From assembly GCA_910588635.1 (NCBI GenBank), contig CAJUPW010000030.1:1-35866 (forward strand): DNA of 35,866 nucleotides, in the 5' to 3' direction. This DNA is from an uncultured Oscillospiraceae bacterium. Its GTDB lineage: Bacteria; Bacillota; Clostridia; Oscillospirales; Oscillospiraceae. Position 1 is the first letter of the stretch, and every line of letters starts with the position of its first letter. A model generated the notes under the pieces. The model saw nothing but the letters and a program-made list of their open reading frames with translations, had not been told where the DNA came from and did no database searches. Made by a program: the position numbers and the translations under genes. Of the stretch, positions 7,616 to 15,263 are shown in pieces.

Positions 7616-8482
7616 ATGTTCGGCTATGTACGCCCCTTCCGTCCGGAGCTGAAGTGTAAGGACTTTGACCTATACAAGGCTACCTACTGCGGGCTTTGCC
7701 GCTGTCTGAGAAGGCGGTACGGACTGATCGCTCCCATGTTCCTGAATTTCGACTTTACCTTTCTGGCCTTGCTGCTGTGGGAACCGGAGGAGGCATTCAT
7801 CCCTTGCCGGGGCCGGTGCCACGGCAACCCGCTGCGGAAGATACCCATGTGTCCCGACAGCCCGGCCCTGGAGCTGGCGGCGGACGAGAGCGTGGTGCTC
7901 TCCTGGTGGAAGCTGCGGGATTCGGTTCGGGACGACGGCTTCTTCGGCGGTCTGCCCGCCCGGGTTCTGTCTGCGGCGCTGGGCCCGGCCTACCGAAAAG
8001 CGGCCCGCCGCCGCCCCGATTTTGACCGGGCGGCCCGGACCTGTCTGGAGGAGCTGGCCGCTCTGGAGCGGGAAAACTGCCCCTCTCTGGACCGGACGGC
8101 GGACGCCTTCGCCCGGCTGCTTCAGGGAGCCGCGCCCCGGGAGGGAGAGCGGGGACGGGTGCTGTCCCAGCTGCTGTACCACCTGGGCCGGTGGATTTAC
8201 CTGGCCGACGCCAGGGACGACCTGGAGGAGGACAAGCTGTCCGGGCGCTATAATCCCGTTGCCGCCCGATTCGGGCAGTCGGGGGACGACCCGGTCCTGC
8301 GTCTGACCATGGACAACTCCCTGGAACTGATGGGGTCTGCCCTCCAGTTGGGGGAGTTCGGCTGCCGGAAGCCCATTTTGGAGAATATCGTGTATCTCGG
8401 CCTGCCTGCGGTGGAGAAGGCCGTCTTTGATGGAAGCTGGAACGAGATTAAAAAACAAAAGATTTGGAGAAACGACACATGA
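7616..8482 (+). CDS. DUF5685 family protein
   Basis: The 288-residue protein begins MFGYVRPFRPELKCKDFD and carries a cysteine-rich N-terminal part (CKDFD, YCGLCRCL, CRGRCHGNP, MCPDSP). The rest is largely helical, with the conserved pattern YHLGRWIYLADARDDLEED and a later Arg/Tyr-rich RYNPV. This is the DUF5685 signature; the acidic DARDD segment resembles the polar-helix motifs of isoprenoid-synthase-like folds, though that link is speculative. No function is known to me. GAGGGAGGGG precedes ATG 7616, and the stop overlaps the ATG of the following DnaJ-domain gene, a pairing that suggests a folding or assembly role for the two together. Confidence 0.85.
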   Translation: MFGYVRPFRPELKCKDFDLYKATYCGLCRCLRRRYGLIAPMFLNFDFTFLALLLWEPEEAFIPCRGRCHGNPLRKIPMCPDSPALELAADESVVLSWWKLRDSVRDDGFFGGLPARVLSAALGPAYRKAARRRPDFDRAARTCLEELAALERENCPSLDRTADAFARLLQGAAPREGERGRVLSQLLYHLGRWIYLADARDDLEEDKLSGRYNPVAARFGQSGDDPVLRLTMDNSLELMGSALQLGEFGCRKPILENIVYLGLPAVEKAVFDGSWNEIKKQKIWRNDT

Positions 8483-9069
8483 GAGACCCATACAGCGTCC
8501 TGGGCGTGAGCCAGAACGCCAGCGACGACGAGGTCAAAAAGGCCTACCGGGAGCTGGCCCGGAAGTACCATCCGGACAACTATCAGAACAACCCCCTGGC
8601 CGATCTGGCCGAGGAGAAGATGAAGGAGATCAACGAGGCCTACGATACCATCACCAAGCAGCGGTCGGGGGGCTACTCGGGGGGCTCCGGCGGAAGCTAT
8701 GGCGGCTATCAGCAGAGCTATGCGTCCGCCAATCCGGCCTACGCCCGGGTGCGCAACCTCATCAACGCCGGCGATCTGAATCAGGCGGAGCAGGTGCTCT
8801 ATGAGGTGGGCCAGAAGGACGGGGAGTGGTACTTCCTGTCGGGCAGCATTGCCTACCGGAAGGGCTGGCTGGACGAGGCCATGCAGAACTACGCCCGGGC
8901 GGTTCAGCTGGAGCCCAACAATATGGAGTACCGCCAGGCCCTGAATCTGATGCAGCGGGGGAGTGCGGGAGGCTACCGGCCGGCGGGCTACAGCTCTGCG
9001 GGCTGCGACCCTTGCACCGCCTATCTGTGCTGCAGCTGTCTGACCCCCTGGGGCGGGCCTTGCTGCTGA
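8479..9069 (+). CDS. DnaJ-domain protein with TPR-like repeats and cysteine-rich tail
   Basis: The 196-residue protein has an N-terminal J domain (about 1-65) with the HPD triad at 31-33 in KYHPDNYQNN, which would stimulate a DnaK-type Hsp70. A Gly/Ser/Tyr-rich linker (about 65-90) follows, then helical TPR-like repeats (about 95-170, with DGEWYFLSGSIAYRKGWLDEA and LEPNNMEYRQAL segments). The extreme C-terminus is CDPCTAYLCCSCLTPWGGPCC, unusually rich in cysteine. It lacks the zinc-finger and C-terminal domains of DnaJ proper, so it is a specialised co-chaperone. ATG 8479 overlaps the stop of the DUF5685 gene; GGAGA lies upstream. An in-frame TTG at 8464 is less likely. Confidence 0.88.
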   Translation: MRDPYSVLGVSQNASDDEVKKAYRELARKYHPDNYQNNPLADLAEEKMKEINEAYDTITKQRSGGYSGGSGGSYGGYQQSYASANPAYARVRNLINAGDLNQAEQVLYEVGQKDGEWYFLSGSIAYRKGWLDEAMQNYARAVQLEPNNMEYRQALNLMQRGSAGGYRPAGYSSAGCDPCTAYLCCSCLTPWGGPCC

Positions 9070-9101
9070 GGGTGTACTTTGTCAACAGGAGAGTGAACAA
9101 C

Positions 9102-9980
9102 ATGGTCAAGAGCATGACCGGGTACGGCCGGGCGGAGGAGACCTTCAACGGCTGTACCATCACTGTGGAGCTGCGCTCCGTGAACAACCGCTATCTGGAC
9201 TGCAATGTCCGCATACCCCGGCTGTACCTCTTCGCTGAGGAGGCCATCAAGGCCCGGGTGCAGAACACCATTTCCCGGGGAAAGGTGGATGTGTTCGTCA
9301 CCCTGGACAGCGCCGGCGCCGAGAAGGTGCAGGTGTCCGTCAACAGGCCGGTGGCCGACGGCTACTACGCCGCCCTGAAGCAGCTCTCGGAGGACTACGG
9401 CCTGTCCGGAGAGGTTTCCGTCTCCCTACTGTCCCGGTTCCCGGAGGTCCTGCTGGCCGAGAAGGCGGAGGAGGACGTGGAGCAGATGGCCAAGGACATC
9501 TGCTCCGTGCTGGACCGGGCCCTGGCCGACTTCGACCAGATGCGCGCCCGGGAGGGGGAACGGCTGCGCGAGGACATCCTGTCCCGGGCCGAGGCCATTG
9601 AGGAGAAGGTGGCCCTGGTGGAGCGGCGCTCCCCCCAGACGGTGGCGGAGTACCGCGCCAAGCTGGAGGCCCGGATGAACGAGGTGCTGTCCAACACCCA
9701 GCTGGACCCCGCCCGCATCCTCACCGAGGCGGCCATCTTCGCCGACAAGGTGGCGGTGGATGAGGAGACCGTCCGCCTGCGCAGCCACATAGGGCAGCTC
9801 CGAGAGATGCTCTCCAAGGGCGGAGCCACCGGCCGGAAGCTGGATTTCCTCATTCAGGAGTTCAATCGGGAGGCCAACACCATCGGCTCCAAGTGCAGCG
9901 ACATCAAGATATCCGGCCAGGTGGTGGATATCAAGGCGGAAATCGAGAAGATCCGGGAGCAGGTGCAGAATATTGAGTAA
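9102..9980 (+). CDS. yicC: YicC family endoribonuclease
   Basis: The 292-residue protein opens with the invariant MVKSMTGYGRAE and continues with ELRSVNNRYLD, both hallmarks of YicC. The C-terminal DUF1732 part is visible in the stretch EETVRLRSHIGQLREML, KLDFLIQEFNREANTIGSK and DIKAEIEKIREQVQN. YicC proteins are endoribonucleases that affect stationary-phase growth and small-RNA turnover in E. coli. ATG 9102 is preceded by AGGAGAGTG. The gene order yicC–remA–gmk–rpoZ–priA is standard in Firmicutes, and the genes here are separated by only a few bases. Confidence 0.95.
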   Translation: MVKSMTGYGRAEETFNGCTITVELRSVNNRYLDCNVRIPRLYLFAEEAIKARVQNTISRGKVDVFVTLDSAGAEKVQVSVNRPVADGYYAALKQLSEDYGLSGEVSVSLLSRFPEVLLAEKAEEDVEQMAKDICSVLDRALADFDQMRAREGERLREDILSRAEAIEEKVALVERRSPQTVAEYRAKLEARMNEVLSNTQLDPARILTEAAIFADKVAVDEETVRLRSHIGQLREMLSKGGATGRKLDFLIQEFNREANTIGSKCSDIKISGQVVDIKAEIEKIREQVQNIE

Positions 9981-9992
9981 GGGGGGACCCCT

Positions 9993-10253
9993 TTGCGTCT
10001 TATCAACATCGGGTTCGGCAGTTTGGTGTCGGCCCACAGGCTGGTGGCGGCGGTCAGCCCCGATTCCGCCCCCATCAAGCGCCTGGCCCAGGAGGCCAGG
10101 GAGCGGGGCGTGCTGATTGACGCCACTTACGGCCGCAAGACCAAGGCCGTTCTGATTATGGACAACGACCATGTGGTGCTGTCCGCCCTGTCTCCCGAGG
10201 CCATCGCCGGCCGGCTGGAGGGGACGGACCGTTTGCCGGGAGAGGAGGAGTGA
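9993..10253 (+). CDS. remA: RemA family regulator (DUF370)
   Basis: The 86-residue protein reads RLINIGFGSLVSAHRLVAAV, followed by PIKRLAQEARERG and DATYGRKTKAVLIMD, which is the RemA/DUF370 pattern. In Bacillus subtilis RemA is a ring-forming DNA-binding activator of biofilm matrix and osmoprotection genes. In this organism its targets are unknown. The start is TTG 9993 with GGGGGG 8 bases upstream. It sits between yicC and gmk as in most Firmicutes. Confidence 0.93.
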   Translation: MRLINIGFGSLVSAHRLVAAVSPDSAPIKRLAQEARERGVLIDATYGRKTKAVLIMDNDHVVLSALSPEAIAGRLEGTDRLPGEEE

Positions 10254-10255
10254 CC

Positions 10256-10867
10256 GTGCAGCAAAAGAAAGATAAGGGGCAGCTGATTGTGCTGTCCGGA
10301 CCGTCCGGTGTGGGCAAGAGCACCGTCATCGCCGAGCTGTTCGGCCAGCGGAAGAACATCTACTTTTCCGTATCCTACACCACCCGGCAGCCCCGGGTGG
10401 GGGAGCAGGACGGGGTGAACTACAACTTTGTGGACCGGGCGGAGTTTGAGCGGATGATTGCGGCGGGGGAGCTGCTGGAGTACGCCGAGTATGTGAACAA
10501 TTACTACGGCACCTCACTGAAGGCCATTCAGGACAAGCTGGACGCCGGGATTGATGTGCTGCTGGACATCGAGGTCCAGGGGGCGGCCAAGGTACGTTCA
10601 CGATGCCCCGAGGCCCTGTTTATCTTCATTATCCCGCCCTCCTTCGAGGAGTTGTCCCGCCGCCTTCACCGCCGGAATACCGACAGCGAGGATGTGATCG
10701 CCGGCCGGCTGGAGAAGGCCAGGGTGGAATTTAAGGAGATTCCCAACTACGACTACCTGGTCATCAACGACAAGGTTTCGGACGCGGTGGCGGAGATTGA
10801 GGCCATCCTCACCGCGGCGGAGTGCCGGGTGGACAGCCGGAAGTCTATTCTGGCCGGGTTTGCGTAA
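10256..10867 (+). CDS. gmk: Guanylate kinase
   Basis: Guanylate kinase phosphorylates GMP/dGMP to GDP/dGDP with ATP. The P-loop GPSGVGKS is at residues 15-22. The GMP-binding segment SYTTRQPRVGEQDGVNYNFV and the lid region RLHRRNTDSEDVI are clear. At 203 residues it has the usual length. I chose GTG 10256 because AGGAGG at 10243-10248 is 7 bases upstream; GTG 10250, which overlaps the remA stop, is too close to that site. It follows remA and precedes rpoZ, the standard arrangement. Confidence 0.95.
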   Translation: MQQKKDKGQLIVLSGPSGVGKSTVIAELFGQRKNIYFSVSYTTRQPRVGEQDGVNYNFVDRAEFERMIAAGELLEYAEYVNNYYGTSLKAIQDKLDAGIDVLLDIEVQGAAKVRSRCPEALFIFIIPPSFEELSRRLHRRNTDSEDVIAGRLEKARVEFKEIPNYDYLVINDKVSDAVAEIEAILTAAECRVDSRKSILAGFA

Positions 10868-10930
10868 AAATAAGAGTGAGACCCTTTTGAGAGAAAGCCT
10901 TTGGAGAAAACCGGAAAAGGAGTTTTAATT

Positions 10931-11140
10931 ATGATGCTGGAACCTGCGATGAAGGATCTGTTGGAGAAAGTGCCCAGCCGCTACGAGCTGGTGAACGTGG
11001 TGGCCTGCAAGGCCCGCCGGATCGCCCGGGAGGCCGAGATGGCCGGCGAGCCCCTGGAGGAGAAGCCGGTGAGCATTGCCATCCAAGCCGTGGCAAAGGG
11101 CGAGCTGGACAAAAAAACCGGGGAGACGGAAGAAGCGTAG
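10931..11140 (+). CDS. rpoZ: RNA polymerase omega subunit
   Basis: The 69-residue protein has the omega pattern: PAMKDLLEKVPSRYELVNVV, then ACKARRIAREAE and KPVSIAIQAVAKGEL. Omega assists assembly of the beta' subunit and, in some bacteria, ppGpp binding. ATG 10931 follows AAGGAG with an 8-base gap, so I prefer it to an upstream in-frame start at 10901. Its TAG stop is at 11138-11140, and the last G is the first base of a strong terminator stem. Confidence 0.93.
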   Translation: MMLEPAMKDLLEKVPSRYELVNVVACKARRIAREAEMAGEPLEEKPVSIAIQAVAKGELDKKTGETEEA

Positions 11141-11161
11141 GGGGCGCCGCCCCCTTTTTTT
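11140..11161 (+). terminator. Intrinsic terminator overlapping the rpoZ stop codon
   Basis: GGGGGC (11140-11145), loop GCC, GCCCCC (11149-11154), then seven T (11155-11161). It is a textbook terminator and lies only 20 bases ahead of the priA start, so priA must use read-through or its own promoter. Confidence 0.85.
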
Positions 11162-11180
11162 ACGGAGGAGGCGACGGTCG

Positions 11181-13649
11181 TTGAGCAGAAAAATTGCGAA
11201 GGTGGCCGTCGCCAGGGCGGTGTATGCCATTGACAAGCCCTACGACTATCTGGTCCCCCGGGAGCTGGAGGGGCGGCTGGAACCCGGAATGCGGGTGCTG
11301 GTCCCTTTTGCCGCGGGCAACCGGGGGTCGGATGGTATAGTGCTGTCCCTGTATGAGGCCCCCTCTGCCGGACAGACGCTGAAATCCATCCGGGCGGCGC
11401 TGGACGACGGCCCGGTGCTGGACGCCAAGGCCATCCAATTGGCTCTGTGGATGCGGGAGCGGTATTTCTGCACCGTCTACGACTGTGTGAAGGCCATGCT
11501 GCCGGCGGGACTGTACTTCTCTCTGCGGGACTGCGTCGCCGTCAAGCAAGGGGTGGACCGGGAGCGGGCCTATAACGCCGCCGGAGACACCCCCGCCGCC
11601 GTCCAGCTGCTGGACCTGCTGTGGAGCTGGGGCGGAAAAGGGGATATGGAGCAGATTCGCCTGGCCTTCGGGACCAGAGACCCAAACCCCGCCATCCGCC
11701 GCCTCCTCGACGGCGGAGTGGCGGAGCTGGAGAGCGGAGCCCGGCGGGCCGTGGCCGACAAGACGGAAAAGCTGGCCGTGCTGGCCGTCCCGGCGGAGGA
11801 CGCCATGGCGGCGGTGTCCGCCAGAAGGAAGTCAGCCCCCTTGCGCTACGCTGTGACCGAGCTGCTGTGCGCCCTGGGCGCCGCCTCCGCCAAGGACCTG
11901 TGCTACTTCACCGGGGCCTCTATGCCCACCCTGAAATCCCTGGAGAAAAGCGGCATCCTCACCCTGGAGAAGCAGGAGGTGCTGCGCCGCGCCCCTATGG
12001 ATGACGTGGTCCCGGCCCGGCCCCCGGTGCTCAACTTAGAGCAGCAGGCGGCCTTTGAGGGGCTGGACAAGCTGGCCCGCCAGGACAAGCCCGCCGCCGC
12101 CCTCCTCTACGGGGTGACGGGCAGCGGCAAGACCCAGGTCTACATCCGGCTTATCCAGGAGACCCTCTCCCGGGGCCGAACCGCCCTGGTGCTGGTTCCG
12201 GAAATCGTTCTCACGCCGCAGCTGTTAAGAATTTTCGCCTCCCATTTTGGAAAGCAGGTGGCGGTGCTCCACAGCTCTCTTCGGGCTGGTGAGCGGTACG
12301 ACGAGTGGAAGCGGGCCCGCCGGGGGGAGGCTCCAGTGGTCATCGGCACCCGGTCGGCGGTGTTCGCCCCGCTGGACAATCTGGGCCTTATCATTCTGGA
12401 CGAGGAGCAGGAGGCCAGCTACAAGTCGGAGAATGTTCCCCGCTACCACGCCCGGGATGTGGCCAAGTACCGCTGTGTGCAGAGCAACGCCCTGTTGGTG
12501 ATGGGGTCGGCCACCCCGTCGGTGGAGACCATGTATCAGGCCCGAGAGGGCAGGATCGGGCTGTTTTCCCTAAAGACGCGCTACAATCAGAAGGAACTGC
12601 CTCAGGTGCTCATCGTGGATTTGAAGGAGGAGCTGCGCCAGGGGAACGCCGGCGCGGTCAGCTCCGTGCTGAAGCGGGAGCTGGAGGAGAACTTCAAACG
12701 GGAGGAGCAGGCCATTTTGTTCCTCAACCGCCGGGGGGCCAGCCGGATGGTGTCCTGCGGGGAGTGCGGCGAAGTGCCTGAGTGCCCCCGGTGCTCCGTC
12801 AAGCTGACCTACCACTCGGCCAACAACCGTCTCATGTGCCACCACTGCGGTTTTTCCCAGCCCTTGCCCCCGGCGTGCCCCTCCTGCGGGGGGCTTCTCA
12901 ACTTCATCGGCACCGGAACCCAGCGGGTGGAGGAGGAGCTGCGGGAGCTGTTCCCCTGGGCGGAGGTGCTGAGGATGGACACAGACACCGTCTCCGCCGC
13001 CCACCCTCACGAGGAGCTGCTGGAGCGGTTCCGAAAAGAGCGCGTTCCCGTGCTGGTGGGCACCCAGATGGTGGCCAAGGGGCTGGATTTTGAAAACGTC
13101 ACCCTGGTGGGGGTGGTGGCCCCCGACCTGTCCCTCTATGTGGACGACTTCCGGGCGGGGGAGCGGACGTTCTCCCTCCTTACCCAGGTGGTGGGCCGGG
13201 CAGGCCGGGGGGAGAAGCAGGGGAGGGCGGTTATCCAGACCTTCACCCCCAACAACGATGTGATCCGCTGCGCTGCCCTTCAGGACTACGACGGCTTCTA
13301 TGAGCGGGAGATTGAGCTGCGCCGCCTGCGGGGCGACCCGCCCTTCGGCCAGCATGTGGTGATTACCGCCTCCGGGCTGGAGGAGGGAGCGGTCCTGCGG
13401 TGCTGCACCCGTCTGCGCCGGTGTCTGGAGCGGGACCTGCCCAGGCTCCCAGGTCCCTGGCAGCTGCTGGGACCAGCCCCTGCCAACCCGGTCAGAGTGA
13501 ACAACCGCTACCGCTACCGCATTACCCTCACCGGACAGCCGGATAAGGCCTTCCGGTCTCTGCTGGCCAGCCTGCTGCGGGCGGCCCACAGGGATAAGGA
13601 AAACAAAGGGGTCTCGGTCTACGCCGACGCGGAACCCTATAGCGGTTAA
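11181..13649 (+). CDS. priA: Primosomal replication restart helicase PriA
   Basis: PriA recognises stalled forks and reloads the replicative helicase. The 822-residue protein has an N-terminal DNA-binding region (KVAVARAVYAIDKPYDYLVP at its start), and then a superfamily 2 helicase. Walker A GVTGSGKT is at 311-318 and the Walker B DEEQE at about 407-411. A zinc-binding insertion with paired cysteines spans about 526-571 (CGECGEVPECPRC, CHHCGF, CPSCGG). Motifs VGTQMVAKGLDFENV and VVGRAGR complete the helicase. The start is TTG 11181 with GGAGGAG 10 bases upstream; the upstream open frame runs through rpoZ. The usual DEEH box is DEEQ here (the His is Gln), a minor variant. Confidence 0.95.
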   Translation: MSRKIAKVAVARAVYAIDKPYDYLVPRELEGRLEPGMRVLVPFAAGNRGSDGIVLSLYEAPSAGQTLKSIRAALDDGPVLDAKAIQLALWMRERYFCTVYDCVKAMLPAGLYFSLRDCVAVKQGVDRERAYNAAGDTPAAVQLLDLLWSWGGKGDMEQIRLAFGTRDPNPAIRRLLDGGVAELESGARRAVADKTEKLAVLAVPAEDAMAAVSARRKSAPLRYAVTELLCALGAASAKDLCYFTGASMPTLKSLEKSGILTLEKQEVLRRAPMDDVVPARPPVLNLEQQAAFEGLDKLARQDKPAAALLYGVTGSGKTQVYIRLIQETLSRGRTALVLVPEIVLTPQLLRIFASHFGKQVAVLHSSLRAGERYDEWKRARRGEAPVVIGTRSAVFAPLDNLGLIILDEEQEASYKSENVPRYHARDVAKYRCVQSNALLVMGSATPSVETMYQAREGRIGLFSLKTRYNQKELPQVLIVDLKEELRQGNAGAVSSVLKRELEENFKREEQAILFLNRRGASRMVSCGECGEVPECPRCSVKLTYHSANNRLMCHHCGFSQPLPPACPSCGGLLNFIGTGTQRVEEELRELFPWAEVLRMDTDTVSAAHPHEELLERFRKERVPVLVGTQMVAKGLDFENVTLVGVVAPDLSLYVDDFRAGERTFSLLTQVVGRAGRGEKQGRAVIQTFTPNNDVIRCAALQDYDGFYEREIELRRLRGDPPFGQHVVITASGLEEGAVLRCCTRLRRCLERDLPRLPGPWQLLGPAPANPVRVNNRYRYRITLTGQPDKAFRSLLASLLRAAHRDKENKGVSVYADAEPYSG

Positions 13650-13720
13650 GAGAAAAACAGAGCTTTCCCAAAAGTTTTCTTTTGCCTCTTTTCTTATTCA
13701 AACGAAAAGAGGAGACAAAA
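13650..13720 (+). repeat. Intergenic A/T-tract hairpin repeat, copy A
   Basis: This intergenic spacer begins AGAGAAAAACAGAG and ends in a perfect hairpin, CCTCTTTTC (13684-13692) with GAAAAGAGG (13703-13711). It closely resembles copy B at 15181-15250 in order and composition, so both look like members of a dispersed intergenic family that may end or process transcripts. Confidence 0.6.
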
Positions 13721-13739
13721 GCCCAAAGGAGAAGGATGT

Positions 13740-14258
13740 ATGGCAATCAGGACGATTTTGACTCAGGGAGACCCGGCGCTGAACAAGAAATGCCACCCGG
13801 TCACCAAATTTGATGGGAAGCTGGGCGATCTGCTGGATGATTTGAAGGAGACGCTGGCCCAGGCCAACGGTATGGGTCTGGCGGCCCCTCAGGTGGGTAT
13901 CCTGCGCCGGGCGGTGATTGTGGTGCCCGACCCGGAGAAGGACGAGATGATCGAGCTGATTAACCCGGAGATTGTGGCTGAGGAGGGGGAGCAGGACGGT
14001 CTGGAGGGCTGTCTGTCCATCCCCGGCATGTGGGGCTATGTGAAGCGGCCCAACTGGGTGAAGGTGCGGGCACAGGACCGCCGGGGCAACTGGTTTGAGA
14101 CAGAGGGGACGGAGCTGGCCGCCCGCTGCTTCTGCCACGAGCTGGAGCATCTGGAGGGCCATATGTACGACGAGCACACCGATCGGCTGTATACCTCTGA
14201 GGAGCTGGACGACATGATGTCCGGGGAGGAGGAAGACCGCAGGAGGGAGCGGGAATGA
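13740..14258 (+). CDS. def: Peptide deformylase
   Basis: This metalloenzyme removes the formyl group from nascent protein N-termini. All three motifs are visible: GMGLAAPQ (about 44-51), EGCLS with metal-binding C91, and CHELEHLEGH with H133 and H137 and the catalytic E134. ATG 13740 follows AAAGGAGAAGG. The 172-residue length is normal; the C-terminus is an acidic/basic tail (MSGEEEDRRREREE-like). The stop overlaps the ATG of fmt, pairing removal with addition of the formyl group in one operon. Confidence 0.95.
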   Translation: MAIRTILTQGDPALNKKCHPVTKFDGKLGDLLDDLKETLAQANGMGLAAPQVGILRRAVIVVPDPEKDEMIELINPEIVAEEGEQDGLEGCLSIPGMWGYVKRPNWVKVRAQDRRGNWFETEGTELAARCFCHELEHLEGHMYDEHTDRLYTSEELDDMMSGEEEDRRRERE

Positions 14259-15178
14259 GGATCGTCTTTATGGGCACCCCCTCCTTTGCCGTGGCCTCCC
14301 TGGAGGCACTGGTGAGGGCCGGCCATCAGGTGGCGGGGGCCTTCAGCCAGCCGGACAAGCCGGTGGGCCGGCACCAGAATAAGCTCCAGCCCACCCCTGT
14401 GAAGGAGTGCGCCCAGGCCCACGGCATCCCCGTCTACCAGCCGGAGAGGCTGCGGGACGGGACCGCCCTGGCTCTCCTCCGGGAGCTGGACCCGGAGCTG
14501 ATTGTGGCGGCGGCCTATGGGCGTATCCTCCCGGACGATATTCTCGCTTTGCCCCCCAAGGGGTGCATCAACGTCCATTCCTCCCTTCTGCCCAAGTACC
14601 GGGGCTCCGCCCCCATCAACTGGGCCATTCTCAACGGAGAAAGGGAGACGGGCGTCACCATCCAGAAGATGGTCCATGACCTGGACGCGGGGGACATTAT
14701 CCTCCAGCGGGCCACCCCCATCGGGGCAGACGAGAACGCCGCCGCCCTCTATGACCGGCTGGCCCTTATGGGCGGGGAGCTGCTGACGCAGGCCGTGGCC
14801 CAGATCGAGGCCGGGACCGCCGCCTGCACCCCCCAGGACCACGCCCAAGCCACCCAGGCCCCTATGCTGTCCAAAGCACTGTCCCCGGTGGACTGGACCC
14901 GGAGCGCACAGGCCATCCACAATCAAATCCGCGGCCTGTATCCCTGGCCCGCGGCCACAACGGATATTCTCACCGGCGAGCCGGTGAAGCTGTGGGCGGC
15001 CCGGACGGCGGAAACACCTGCCGCCGCCCGCCCCGGTACGATTATCTCCGCCGGCAAGGAAGGCATCGACGTGGCCTGCGGCGATGGCTGGGTCTTGCGC
15101 ATTCTGGAGCTCCAGGCCCCCGGCGGCAAGCGCATGTCTGTGGCAGACTATCTTCGGGGGCATCCGATCCAAGTTTAA
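14255..15178 (+). CDS. fmt: Methionyl-tRNA formyltransferase
   Basis: Fmt transfers a formyl group from 10-formyl-THF to initiator Met-tRNA. The 307-residue protein begins MRIVFMGTPSFAVASL. It has the folate/active-site segment INVHSSLLPKYRGSAPINWA with the catalytic Asn and His, followed by VHDLDAGDII with the catalytic Asp. The C-terminal OB-like domain (about 205-300) starts with DWTRSAQAIHNQIRGLYPWP. ATG 14255 overlaps the def stop codon, giving translational coupling. A repeat-like hairpin spacer follows before rsmB. Confidence 0.95.
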   Translation: MRIVFMGTPSFAVASLEALVRAGHQVAGAFSQPDKPVGRHQNKLQPTPVKECAQAHGIPVYQPERLRDGTALALLRELDPELIVAAAYGRILPDDILALPPKGCINVHSSLLPKYRGSAPINWAILNGERETGVTIQKMVHDLDAGDIILQRATPIGADENAAALYDRLALMGGELLTQAVAQIEAGTAACTPQDHAQATQAPMLSKALSPVDWTRSAQAIHNQIRGLYPWPAATTDILTGEPVKLWAARTAETPAAARPGTIISAGKEGIDVACGDGWVLRILELQAPGGKRMSVADYLRGHPIQV

Positions 15179-15180
15179 AC

Positions 15181-15250
15181 AGAGAAAAAACGAAGTTTTT
15201 TCCAAAGTTCTTTTTGCTTCTTTTTCTTTCAAGAAAAAGAAGAAGAAAGG
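15181..15250 (+). repeat. Intergenic A/T-tract hairpin repeat, copy B
   Basis: The spacer between fmt and rsmB begins AGAGAAAAAACGAAG and ends in a perfect 12-bp hairpin, CTTCTTTTTCTT (15218-15229), loop TC, AAGAAAAAGAAG (15232-15243). It matches copy A at 13650-13720 in layout, with compensating differences in the stem. Confidence 0.6.
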
Positions 15251-15263
15251 CCGGTGAAGAAGC

